This document shows positions 1 through 7,112 of a stretch of DNA of 57,308 nucleotides, one piece after another; the stretch's first letter is position 1; every line of letters begins with the position of its first letter. Location: assembly GCA_021791345.1 (NCBI GenBank), contig JAJYWT010000174.1:1-57308 (forward strand). Direction: 5' to 3'. The translations under genes were made by a program, and so were the position numbers. The stretch is from a bacterium (lineage in GTDB: Bacteria; Chloroflexota; Dormibacteria; UBA8260; Bog-877). The notes beneath the pieces were generated by a model that ran no database searches, was not told the DNA's origin, and saw only the letters and a program-made list of their open reading frames with translations.

Positions 1-2
1 TC

Positions 3-92
3 CTATGGTTGCTTGTGTGGGCAGGTTTCATTCTGATCGGGGTAGGGACTATACTGTCGGTGCACCGTATGGAGACTGTGTTTGGACGGTAG
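3..92 (+). CDS. C-terminal tail of a small membrane protein, cut by the window edge
   Basis: Frame 3 is open from the first base to a TAG at 90-92 and encodes 29 residues, mostly Leu, Val, Ile, Gly and Trp, followed by a short charged end (VHRMETVFGR). This resembles the last membrane segment of a small membrane protein. The RCC1/RHS homology begins about 35 bases later. That is the same order (membrane protein, then RHS fragment) seen again at 1678-2275, so this is probably the tail of an earlier tip-associated immunity candidate. Only the last helix is visible, so the family cannot be named. Confidence 0.45.
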   Translation, partial: LWLLVWAGFILIGVGTILSVHRMETVFGR

Positions 93-1681
93 TCTGCGCA
101 TGGCTCTTCGGTCTTGTCCGACGTGGTGTCGCCATCGCGGCGGGCGGCGACCACAGCCTTGCGCTGACCTCAAGCGGCACCGTTTACGCCTGGGGCTACA
201 ACCACGACGGGCAGCTGGGGGACGGCTCGACCCGCAACAGCAGCACCCCGGTCGAGGTGACCGGGGTGAGCAATGTCACCTCGATCGCCGGCGGCGAGGA
301 CTTCAGCCTGGCGGTGGAGAGTGGCGGCAGCGCCTGGGCCTGGGGCAACAACGGCTACGGGCAGCTGGGGGACGGCTCGACCAAGAACAGCAGCACCCCC
401 GTCGAGGTCAGCGGGATAAGCAACGTGGTGATGCTGGCCGGCGGGGGCTTCCACACGGTGGCGCTCACGACCTCGGGCGCGGTCTACGCTTGGGGGTACA
501 ACAAGTACGGACAGCTGGGTGATGGGACCACGACGAACTCCTACACTCCTGTACAGGTGAGCAATCTCAGCGGCGCGGTGACGGTGGCGGCCGGAGTTGA
601 CCACAGCATTGCGGCCACCGGCGGAGCGGCGGTCTGGGACTGGGGGAACAACCAGTACGGCCAGCTGGGGAACGGCTCGACCAGCGAATCCGACGTGCCG
701 GTGCAGCCCACCAGCCTGGGGTCGGTGAATACCCAGACCACTGCCACCTACACCTACGACGGCACGGGGCTTCGGGCCACCAAGACAGTGAACGGCACGA
801 CCTCCCACTTCGCCTACGACCTGAGCTCGGGAACGCCCCTGATCCTCACCGACGGGACCACCGACTACGTGTACGGCCCCGGGGGTCTGCCGATAGAGCA
901 GGTGACCGGCTCCGGTAGCCCGATCTACCTGGCCCAGGACCAGCTGGGGTCCACCCGGCTGCTGAGCAACTCCTCAGGAGCGGTGGTGGGCACCTACTCC
1001 TACGACCCGGCGGGGAACATCACCTCAGAGACCGTGACCGCCACCACCAACCTCCTCTTCGCGGGCCAGTACCTGGACCAGGAGTCCGGCCTCTACTGGA
1101 TGCAGGCCCGCTACTACGACCCGGCAACTGCGCAGTTCATCTCCGTGGACCCGCTCAGCACTGGGGCAACGTCGCCGTATTCGTACGCGTCGGACAATCC
1201 AGTCAACTTCACTGACCCATCGGGCGCCCTGACGCCGACCGCGGCTCAGCAGTGCAGCTACGGGAACACTGCAGGGTGCCAGGCGGCGAGCGCAGTGCCC
1301 CAGTACACGCCACTGAACCTTTGTGTGCGGAACCCGTTTGCTGGGAGCTGGAACTCTAACCAGTCAGGCGGCTGCCGGACGACCTTGAGCACCAGTCAGG
1401 CGGCGCAACTAATCGGCGCGACCGTAGTCACGGCCGTCGGTACAGTGGGAACCTTTGGGTTGGGCGACTTGTTCATAGGGACGGCCGCGGGCGAAGCGTC
1501 CTTGGGAACCTTTGAGGGCAGCTTAAATGCGCTGCACTTGGCCCTGTCTGCCCCATTCGTTTTCGGCGGCCCCGTGCTGTTCACAGCTATCGGAGCCTTT
1601 TGGGGCTACTACGCCCTGACCTCAACTGGACACGGCGTTTCGCACGTCGCAGCGTCGTGGGTGGGCGGGTGTGGACAATGA
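5..1681 (+). CDS. RCC1-repeat / RHS-core fragment with hydrophobic C-terminal tip (module 1)
   Basis: Residues ~45-243 are four ~50-residue RCC1 propeller repeats with the recurring core WGxNxxGQLGxGS. Residues ~245-410 are RHS repeat-associated core: TYTYDGTGLR, AQDQLGSTR, LYWMQARYYDPATAQF, and the terminal NPVNFTDPSG. After residue ~438 similarity to the second copy (2275-3025) stops abruptly and a unique ~120-residue Gly/Ala-rich hydrophobic tip follows. That is the architecture of a polymorphic RHS toxin with a swapped tip. The first ~40 residues look non-coding, with no signal peptide and no clear ribosome site, so this is probably a 5'-truncated orphan module rather than a full effector. 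The true start is unknown. The stop overlaps the next ATG as ATGA, which couples it to the downstream membrane gene. A membrane-acting tip is an inference from its hydrophobicity. Confidence 0.75.
   Translation: MVACVGRFHSDRGRDYTVGAPYGDCVWTVVCAWLFGLVRRGVAIAAGGDHSLALTSSGTVYAWGYNHDGQLGDGSTRNSSTPVEVTGVSNVTSIAGGEDFSLAVESGGSAWAWGNNGYGQLGDGSTKNSSTPVEVSGISNVVMLAGGGFHTVALTTSGAVYAWGYNKYGQLGDGTTTNSYTPVQVSNLSGAVTVAAGVDHSIAATGGAAVWDWGNNQYGQLGNGSTSESDVPVQPTSLGSVNTQTTATYTYDGTGLRATKTVNGTTSHFAYDLSSGTPLILTDGTTDYVYGPGGLPIEQVTGSGSPIYLAQDQLGSTRLLSNSSGAVVGTYSYDPAGNITSETVTATTNLLFAGQYLDQESGLYWMQARYYDPATAQFISVDPLSTGATSPYSYASDNPVNFTDPSGALTPTAAQQCSYGNTAGCQAASAVPQYTPLNLCVRNPFAGSWNSNQSGGCRTTLSTSQAAQLIGATVVTAVGTVGTFGLGDLFIGTAAGEASLGTFEGSLNALHLALSAPFVFGGPVLFTAIGAFWGYYALTSTGHGVSHVAASWVGGCGQ
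137..736 (+). repeat. Four tandem ~150-bp RCC1-encoding repeats
   Basis: Four consecutive ~150-bp units each encode one RCC1 blade. They share AAGG/AGG, a central AWG/DWGNN or WGYN block and GQLGDGS/GNGS, followed by a spacer containing PVEV/PVQ. The first two units are also similar at the DNA level (the cagctgggggacggctcgacc stretch recurs). RCC1 domains normally form seven-bladed propellers, so four blades suggests that the 5' part was lost when the fragment was made. Confidence 0.75.
566..1317 (+). repeat. Direct repeat, copy 1 (RCC1 blade 4 + RHS core)
   Basis: About 750 bp starting at ctcagcggcgcggtgacg are nearly identical to 2275-3025 (constant offset 1709 until a 1-bp deletion in copy 2). 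Similarity ends just before the module-specific tip. It covers the last RCC1 blade and the RHS core, which is the segment expected to serve as homology for exchanging tips. Confidence 0.85.
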
Positions 1682-2127
1682 ACAACGTCAGGAGCCTGGA
1701 TCTTCTCATACGGTATTTTGCCTGGGGCGCCTTGATAGGCGGCATCATCTTGCTAACCGCCGTGGTGCTCGCGTTGTTCCACAAGACCTCTGTCGGCTTG
1801 TCTGTGGCCATCGGCTCTGCGGGCCTGCTAACAGCGGCTACGAGTCTCAGAGAAGTCCAGCGCGGTCGTCGCATGCGAGCCAAGCGCACTCCGGTCGTGA
1901 CCAACGTCAAGAGCATGGATCTCTTCATACGGTACTTTTCTTGGGGTGCTTTCATAGGCGGCGTCATCGTATTAGCAGCCGTGGTCTTGGCGCTACTCCA
2001 CGAGATTTCGGGCGGCTGGTCGCTAGCCATCGGCTTCGCGGGCCTGCTACTAGCGGCCATGAGTATTAGAGAAGTCCAGCGCGGTCGTCGCATGAGAGCC
2101 AAACGCATTCAATCCGAAGAGTTATGA
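1678..2127 (+). CDS. Internally duplicated four-TM protein, candidate immunity protein of module 1
   Basis: 149 residues. The ATG overlaps the RHS stop as ATGA. The protein is two copies of a ~70-residue unit: NVRSLDLLIRYFAWGALIGG and NVKSMDLFIRYFSWGAFIGG, each followed by two hydrophobic helices and the same basic end REVQRGRRMRAKR. Each half therefore has two membrane segments and a cytosolic basic tail. No enzyme motif is visible. Overlap with a hydrophobic RHS tip is the position of an RHS immunity gene, and a membrane-embedded immunity protein would suit a tip that acts on the membrane. That function is an inference; the duplication and topology are read directly. Similar duplicated immunity genes are known in other polymorphic toxin loci. 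Confidence 0.65.
   Translation: MNNVRSLDLLIRYFAWGALIGGIILLTAVVLALFHKTSVGLSVAIGSAGLLTAATSLREVQRGRRMRAKRTPVVTNVKSMDLFIRYFSWGAFIGGVIVLAAVVLALLHEISGGWSLAIGFAGLLLAAMSIREVQRGRRMRAKRIQSEEL
1684..2109 (+). repeat. Tandem intragenic duplication (two ~207-bp units)
   Basis: Unit A (1684-1890) and unit B (1903-2109) lie 219 bp apart and end in the almost identical stretch gaagtccagcgcggtcgtc. The reading frame is kept across the junction, so the duplication gives a double-length protein. Confidence 0.8.
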
Positions 2128-2189
2128 GGTTAGGCAACGTTAAAGGGCGCGCGACATGGGTAGATCGGGTCAGGCAACTGCGGCCTGTA

Positions 2190-2247
2190 ACCCGCTCTCC
2201 GCACATCTGGGAGGGCTTTCAGGCCCCCAGATGTGCGGAGAGCGGGT
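2190..2247. repeat. Perfect inverted repeat, 22-bp arms, 14-nt loop
   Basis: The arms at 2190-2211 and 2226-2247 are exact reverse complements (core ccgctctccgcacatctggg); the loop is agggctttcaggcc. It lies in the 147-bp gap between module 1's membrane gene and the RHS fragment of module 2. No T-tract follows, so a classical intrinsic terminator is unlikely. A recombination hotspot, a structured RNA or a transcription barrier are alternatives. Confidence 0.8.
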
Positions 2248-2274
2248 CTGTAAGAGGAGCCACTTCCAGATTCC

Positions 2275-3025
2275 CTCAGCGGCGCGGTGACGGTGGCGGC
2301 CGGAGTTGACCACAGCATCGCGGCCACCGACGGGGCGGCGGTCTGGGACTGGGGGAACAACCAGTACGGCCAGTTGGGCAACGGCTCCACCAGCGAGTCC
2401 GCCGTGCCGGTGCAGCCCACCGGCCTGGGGTCGGTCGACACCCAGACCACTGCCACCTACACCTACGACGGCACCGGCTTCGGGCCACCAAGACCGTGAA
2501 CGGCACGACCTCCCACTTCGCCTACGACCTGAGCTCGGGAACCCCGCTGATCCTCACCGACGGAACCACCGACTACGTGTACGGCCCTGGGGGTCTGCCG
2601 ATAGAGCAGGTGACCAGCTCCGGTAGCCCGATCTACCTGGCCCAGGACCAGCTGGGGTCCACCCGGCTCTTGACCAACTCCTCGGGAGCGGTGGTGGGCA
2701 CCTACTCCTACGACCCAGCAGGGAACATCACCTCCGAGACCGGGACCGCCACCACCAACCTCCTATTTGCGGGCCAGTACCTGGACCAGGAGTCGGGGCT
2801 GTATTGGATGCGGGCCCGGTACTACGACCCGGCAACTGCGCAGTTCATCTCCGTGGACCCGCTCAACACCGGGGCGACATCGCCGTATTCGTACGCGTCG
2901 GACAACCCGGTCAACTTCACCGACCCCTCTGGTGCCCTGACGCCGACTGCGGCTCAGCTGTGCAGCTACGGGAACACTGCGGGGTGCCAGGCGGCGAGTG
3001 CGGTGCCCCAGTACACGCCGCTGAA
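2275..3025 (+). repeat. Direct repeat, copy 2
   Basis: This is the partner of 566-1317. It is nearly identical with scattered substitutions, mostly at third codon positions, plus the single-base deletion described for the fragment. The scattered differences mean the duplication is not brand new. Confidence 0.85.
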
Positions 3026-3449
3026 TGTGGTGGTGCTCGCAAAGGGCGTGTCTGCCGCCTTGAGCGCGATATCAACAACCGCTGACGGTACAGCACTTGT
3101 GTGTGAAGTTGCCAGCCTCGGTTTCTGCTCCCCAATAGCTGGCACATTGATAGTTGCCTCGGCCGCATCCAGTGCCGCCGCGTCGGGAATCGATATCCCT
3201 CTCACGGTTACGGGCCATGAGAGCGGAGCACAAGTGCCGCTGGATCTGTTGGGCACTCTGGGCGTGTATGGAGGGCTCGCCGGGCTGAGAGCTGTGGGCG
3301 AGGATGCGCCATTGATTGCGCATCTGTTTTTTGAAACCAATTCGCTCGCACTCGGCGTCCCCGCGTCGGTGCTGGCGGTCTGGAATCTCCAAGCGCGGGG
3401 CGGCCCCCACGCTGCGTCTCCTGCTTTGGGGATCATCTGTGGCGTCTGA
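2275..3449 (+). pseudogene. Truncated, frameshifted RHS fragment with a different tip (module 2)
   Basis: The fragment starts inside the fourth RCC1 blade with no upstream start. Relative to copy 1, one G is missing near 2475-2478 (ggcaccggcttcgg versus ggcacggggcttcgg). This shifts the frame: 2287-2499 encodes the blade and 2496-3449 continues with the RHS core. From ~3026 on, the DNA is unrelated to module 1 and encodes a ~140-residue Ala/Gly/Val-rich tip with several hydrophobic stretches. The ORF ends at TGA 3447-3449, inside the start of the next gene. Most likely it is a silent tip donor rather than an expressed protein. Recombination through the shared core would place this tip on a full-length RHS gene. 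Confidence 0.7.
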
Positions 3450-3765
3450 CGGCGAGGCTGAGTTGGCCACCATCAACCATCGCTTGGAGGAGATCAGAGC
3501 GGAGGAGTCGCGCCAGTGGTGGCACTGGTACCGTTGGATCGGCTATTCCATACTGCTCCTGGTGCTCACCACCGTCATCGTGTTGTTGCTGAGGCATACT
3601 GCTGCAGTTTGGTATGTCTTTGGCCTCGGGTTTGCCCTGATCTTCGCCGCAATTGGCCGTGGAGCCTACCTACTGAGAGTATGGTGGCCTCTGGGCACCG
3701 AGAAAAATAGCTTAATGCGACGAAGGTACAAGTTGAAGAGAGATGCCCGTGCTCAGAGGCACTAG
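3439..3765 (+). CDS. Two-TM protein, candidate immunity protein of module 2
   Basis: 108 residues from GTG 3439, which overlaps the RHS fragment's stop by 11 bp; gggga at 3427-3431 is a plausible ribosome site. A charged N-terminus (INHRLEEIRAEESRQWWHWY) precedes two hydrophobic helices (IGYSILLLVLTTVIVLLL and VWYVFGLGFALIFAAIG) and a basic C-terminal tail (RRRYKLKRDARAQRH). It is not similar in sequence to the 1678-2127 protein, but it has the same position and type. This matches the rule that each polymorphic tip has its own immunity protein. An upstream in-frame extension exists but would lie wholly within the RHS tip. Confidence 0.6.
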   Translation: MASDGEAELATINHRLEEIRAEESRQWWHWYRWIGYSILLLVLTTVIVLLLRHTAAVWYVFGLGFALIFAAIGRGAYLLRVWWPLGTEKNSLMRRRYKLKRDARAQRH

Positions 3766-3965
3766 AGCCGCGTGTCTTCCGCCGATGCGCCTGTGACGGA
3801 GAGCTGGCACTATGGCGGGAGACAGGCAGGCTTGGGTAGGAACCCGTGTTTGAACTCAGCAGTCGCACTCCGCTGCGGGGAGACTGTGATGGCCCAACAC
3901 TCTTACTCGACGCTGGTTATGTCGACGGCAGTGAGGTGCGAGCGCGTCAGGGCACCTAACTGCCC

Positions 3966-4139
3966 ATGAAGATCATGAAATTTCACCGCAGTTCCGACAC
4001 CCACGATGAGGGGCCCCGACACCGCCGCCCGAGGTGGCAGCTGACCCTACTCTGGCTGTTGATCATCGTCTCATTCGCTATGGTGGATGTCAGCATCGTC
4101 CTCTCCTATTACAGGCTGCTTAAGGTCTTCGGCTGGTGA
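3966..4139 (+). CDS. 57-residue single-TM protein
   Basis: ATG 3966 to TGA 4137. A basic/acidic N-terminus (MKIMKFHRSSDTHDEGPRHR) is followed by one strong hydrophobic helix (WQLTLLWLLIIVSFAMVDV) and a short C-terminus ending LLKVFGW. The hydrophobic pattern and lack of internal stops suggest a real gene. It lies 200 bp after the module 2 membrane gene and converges on the integrase. It could be another small immunity or accessory membrane protein; nothing identifies it further. Confidence 0.45.
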   Translation: MKIMKFHRSSDTHDEGPRHRRPRWQLTLLWLLIIVSFAMVDVSIVLSYYRLLKVFGW

Positions 4140-4179
4140 CCCGCGTCTCCCAGTGCAGGGAGACCGTGCTCGCCAGCTT

Positions 4180-5325
4180 TCATCCGGAGCCCGTGCCCGG
4201 ACCGCCAGAGGTGCCCCGAAGCAGTTCGGACATGGACTGGGCCGCTGCGCGTTGCATGGTCGCGCTCACGTGCGAGTAACGGTCGAGGGTGATCGCCACG
4301 GTGGCATGTCCCAGCATCTCCGACGCGACCTTCGGATGTACCCCCTCGCTCAGGAGCAGGGTAGCTGCCGTATGTCTCAGGTCGTGAAAGCGAATGGCTG
4401 GCAGGCCGGCTCGCCGAAGCAGTGGGGCGAAATCCCGTTTGACCAGGTGGTCGCGCTGCATCGGACCCCCTATGGAGTTCGGGAACACCAGGTCCTCGTC
4501 AACCCAAGCCTCGCCGAGAAGAGCCTTCTCTTGCCCTTGCCGCTCTCGGTGCCTGATCAGGGCTTCGATCGCCTGGTCGGCCAGAGCCACGGCGCGCCGT
4601 GATCTCGCGGTCTTCGGTGGAGCGATGCTGAGCCCAGCCTCGGTCCTGGTCATGGTCCCGGTCACCTGCACCAAACCTCGGTCCAGATCCACTCCGCTCC
4701 ACCTCAGGGCCAGCAGCTCTCCCTGCCTCATTCCGGTGGTCAAAGCCAGAACGTAGAGTGCCTCGAACCGGCTGCCGGCTGCGGCGCGACACAGCTCCCT
4801 CGCCTGGGCACCACTCAAGGTCTGCATCTCGTGGGTTGCCATGCGCGGCGGAGGGACGAGGCCAGCCACATTCCTGGAGACGACCCCCCAGCGGACCGCA
4901 TCAGCCAGGGCCCGGTGCAGCACGGCATGAGCGTGGTGAACGGTGGATGGGCTGATCCCCACCCCCAACATCCGACCGTGCAACGCTTGGACCTTCTGGA
5001 CGCTGAGATCCCCAATCCGAGTTGCGCCCAGCATGGGCAGGAGGTGGATCCGGCCCAGCTCCTCGTACCTCGTCCAGGTCCTGGGCCGAAGGTTGGATCG
5101 GATGGATGGCAACCACACGTTCCAGAATCTTCCGAAGGTCTCGCGCGACCCCAGGGGCAGCTGGCCCTCCTGATGAGCCCGCAGCGCCGTGACCAGCTGG
5201 CGGCTCACTGACTCCCTCGTCTGGCCGTACAAGCGGTACCGGTGGCCGCCAAGAATCACAGCAGCCTCCCAGCGACCATCCCGCCGCCGATAGATAGTGC
5301 CTTCTCCAGCCGCTCGCCTACCCAT
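4180..5325 (-). CDS. Tyrosine recombinase (phage-type integrase) of the left element
   Basis: 381 residues. The N-terminal ~55 residues look like the short arm-binding domain of phage integrases (GEGTIYRRRDGRWEA). Residues ~60-160 form the SAM-like core-binding domain. The catalytic domain has R200 (TTGMRQGELLALRW), H314 and R317 (HDLRHTAATLL), H340 (EMLGHATV) and nucleophile Y350 (DRYSHV), so all key residues are present. Its 5' end lies ~800 bp from tRNA-Cys and it is transcribed away from the tRNA. It closely resembles the partial integrase at the right edge. It presumably moves the element that carries the RHS modules. Confidence 0.93.
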   Translation of the reverse strand: MGRRAAGEGTIYRRRDGRWEAAVILGGHRYRLYGQTRESVSRQLVTALRAHQEGQLPLGSRETFGRFWNVWLPSIRSNLRPRTWTRYEELGRIHLLPMLGATRIGDLSVQKVQALHGRMLGVGISPSTVHHAHAVLHRALADAVRWGVVSRNVAGLVPPPRMATHEMQTLSGAQARELCRAAAGSRFEALYVLALTTGMRQGELLALRWSGVDLDRGLVQVTGTMTRTEAGLSIAPPKTARSRRAVALADQAIEALIRHRERQGQEKALLGEAWVDEDLVFPNSIGGPMQRDHLVKRDFAPLLRRAGLPAIRFHDLRHTAATLLLSEGVHPKVASEMLGHATVAITLDRYSHVSATMQRAAAQSMSELLRGTSGGPGTGSG

Positions 5326-6051
5326 CGTCGGTCCCGCTTCTCAGCGGAGCGGCATCAGCCTTCCGCCTTGGTCCGATCGAAGGATCCGTTCGAGTGACCG
5401 TGAAGACCATCGATGGCGAGACTGCTGAGCACGGCTGTGTCCTCGTGGAAGTGTGCCGCTCGGACCGTGGTTTGCCGTAGTCCATTCCACAGAGGTTGGT
5501 CCGCCGAGGGCCGCGAAATGGGCGGTTGAAAGTTCGGCGGCCTGAACGGGGCTGCCGGCCAGCAGCTAGAAGGCGACCACGGCCGCGCCGAGCATGCCGC
5601 GGCCGCGATTGCCCCCGGCCGACGAAGCGGTCCACGGACTGACTACGCGCTTGAAGGGGCCCGGATCTCGCCCTGATCTGGGAGCCGTGTATTTTGGCCC
5701 CACGGTGTTACAGGCACTCGTGGGGCCACCCAGCCCCGCAGCGCGCTCGAGACCGAGTCCGGGCTGGGTCCAAGCCCAACAGCGGAACTGGGATCCATTG
5801 GGGACCGACTCCAGGGCTGCGGCGGTCCGGATTGGCCGGCCGCTGGCACCGCGGCCCTCCGACTCCACGGGCCGCCCTTCCCCTGCCTTAGAGGCAGGGC
5901 GGGCGGCCCACTGGTCGCGAAGAGTCTGGCTTCAGCTACGCCACCGGACCGCTGCGGTCATGGGCCACACCCTCCGGAGCCCGGCTGCGGTGTAGACGCT
6001 TGCCCGCACCCATTCCATCCTTGGCGGGCGGCGCAAGAGGCTGGATCCCTT
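5326..6051. other. Intergenic stretch between integrase and att-like region, no gene seen
   Basis: About 725 bp with only Arg/Pro-rich open frames that show no motif, no hydrophobic pattern and no convincing ribosome site. A GC-rich inverted repeat around cctgcct-tag-aggcagg lies near 5882-5900. The stretch probably holds the integrase promoter and attachment-site flank. Confidence 0.5.
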
Positions 6052-6072
6052 TGCCGTCAATGATGCCGTCAA
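6052..6072 (+). repeat. Two direct copies of TGCCGTCAA, possible integrase arm sites
   Basis: TGCCGTCAA occurs at 6052-6060 and again at 6064-6072, 12 bp start to start, i.e. about one helical turn apart. It lies ~35-60 bp from the att-like motif, on the integrase side. Phage-type integrases bind short direct arm repeats placed like this. The function is an inference. Confidence 0.35.
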
Positions 6073-6107
6073 GCCCAGACGACCGACCCCAAAAATCGGA
6101 CTCCGGA

Positions 6108-6129
6108 GGCCATTTTGATCTCAATCTGC
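6108..6129 (-). other. Att-like junction motif after tRNA-Cys
   Basis: Reading on the minus strand from the tRNA's CCA: gcaga, then TTGA-GA-TCAAAAT-GGCC. The sequence after tRNA-Phe at 55942-55964 is ccaat, then TTGA-TC-TCAAAAT-T-GGCC, at the same spacing and orientation. tRNA-Pro (14223) has nothing like it. The motif is probably the element-side junction or the integrase core-type site. Confidence 0.55.
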
Positions 6130-6203
6130 TGGAGGCGACTCCGGGAATCGAACCCGGGATCGCGGTTTTGCAGACCGCTGCCTTACCACTTGGCTAAGTC
6201 GCC
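6130..6203 (-). tRNA. tRNA-Cys (GCA), CCA encoded
   Basis: On the minus strand the acceptor GGCGACT pairs with AGTCGCC. The anticodon loop is ctGCAaa in the stem around ggtctgcaaaacc, the T-arm contains GGTTCGATTCC, the discriminator is T and CCA is encoded. Its 3' end faces the left integrase, a classic integration target. Confidence 0.93.
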
Positions 6204-6280
6204 CAGGCCCCCTGCGGCATTCTAATGCCCCCACGCCGACCTCTCGGGCACAGATCGAGGTTCTCCCTCACAATAGCGAG

Positions 6281-7108
6281 GTGGCCGGCCTCGCACCTCG
6301 CTCTGAACCAAAAGCCGCGGACGGTAGCGCAGAGCCCCCGCTTCTCGTCGAGAAGCAGGGCCCTGTGACGAAGCTGGTGTTGAACCGGCAGGCGCAGCTC
6401 AACGCCATCGATCGGGAGCTGGCCCTGGCCCTGATCGAAGCGGTCAGGGAGGTGGCAGACGACGGTAGCTGCCGCTGCCTGGTTCTGACCGGCGCGGGCC
6501 GGGCCTTCTGTTCAGGGCAGTCCCTGGGCTCGACCGAAGAGTCGCTGCCGAAGGATATCGAGGGCCTCATCCGGGAGCGGTACCTGCCACTGGTGCTCGG
6601 CCTCAACCGCCTGCCGATACCGGTGGTCGCCGCCGTCAACGGGCTGGCGGCGGGAGCCGGACTGTCACTTGCGTTGGCGGCCGACATCAGGGTGGCGGCA
6701 ACCACCGCCTGGTTCAGCTGCGCCTTCGCCCAGATCGGGTTGGTACCCGACTCGGGGGCCACGTATTTCTTGCCGCACTACCTGGGGCTGGGCCGAGCCG
6801 TCCATTATGCCTTCACTGGGGAGCGGATCACCGCCGCGGAGGCACTCGAGTGGGGCCTGGTCACCAGGGTCATCGAGCCGGAGGACTTCGCGACCGAAGT
6901 GGACCAGTTCTCCCAGACCCTGGCGAGGGGAGCCACCAGGGCCCTGGGGATGACCAAGCGGGGCTTGTACGCGGGGGCGGCCGCGGCACTGGACTCGCAA
7001 CTCCTGCTGGAGGCCCAGCTCCAGCAGGCAGCATCCGAGACCCGGGACTTCCAGGAGGGTCTAGCCGCCTTCCGAGAGAAGCGGGCAGCCAAGTTCGAAG
7101 GAGCGTGA
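6281..7108 (+). CDS. Enoyl-CoA hydratase/isomerase family protein
   Basis: 275 residues, GTG start. This is the crotonase fold: LVLNRQAQLNAI near residue 33, the CoA/oxyanion region TGAGRAFCSGQSLG near 75-90, AAVNGLAAGAGLSLALAADI near 118-137, and FAQIGLVPDSGATYFLP near 150. The Asp in LVPDSG matches PaaG/PaaB-like members (2-(1,2-epoxyphenyl)acetyl-CoA or ring-opening isomerases). The substrate cannot be fixed from sequence; beta-oxidation or aromatic degradation are the likely roles. It has no pathway partner beside it, and the neighbouring Lrp-type gene converges on it. Confidence 0.85.
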   Translation: MAGLAPRSEPKAADGSAEPPLLVEKQGPVTKLVLNRQAQLNAIDRELALALIEAVREVADDGSCRCLVLTGAGRAFCSGQSLGSTEESLPKDIEGLIRERYLPLVLGLNRLPIPVVAAVNGLAAGAGLSLALAADIRVAATTAWFSCAFAQIGLVPDSGATYFLPHYLGLGRAVHYAFTGERITAAEALEWGLVTRVIEPEDFATEVDQFSQTLARGATRALGMTKRGLYAGAAAALDSQLLLEAQLQQAASETRDFQEGLAAFREKRAAKFEGA

Positions 7109-7112
7109 ACTC

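Noticed and set aside
137..736. CRISPR-like appearance of the ~150-bp repeats
   Set aside because: The units are coding RCC1 repeats in one frame, far longer than CRISPR repeats and without unique spacers. No CRISPR array was seen anywhere in the window.
170..808. 212-codon minus-strand open frame across the RCC1 repeats
   Set aside because: Its repeated sequence is only the mirror of the RCC1-encoding repeats on the plus strand.
2190..2247. Reading the large hairpin as an intrinsic terminator
   Set aside because: There is no T-tract after the stem, so it is reported only as an inverted repeat.
3835..3885. tRNA-like fragment around aacccgtgtttgaactc
   Set aside because: A cloverleaf could not be built; no acceptor or anticodon stem pairs.
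5594..5995. 133-codon plus-strand open frame between integrase and tRNA-Cys
   Set aside because: It is Arg/Pro-rich, has no ribosome site and no domain, and lies in a probable attachment-site flank.
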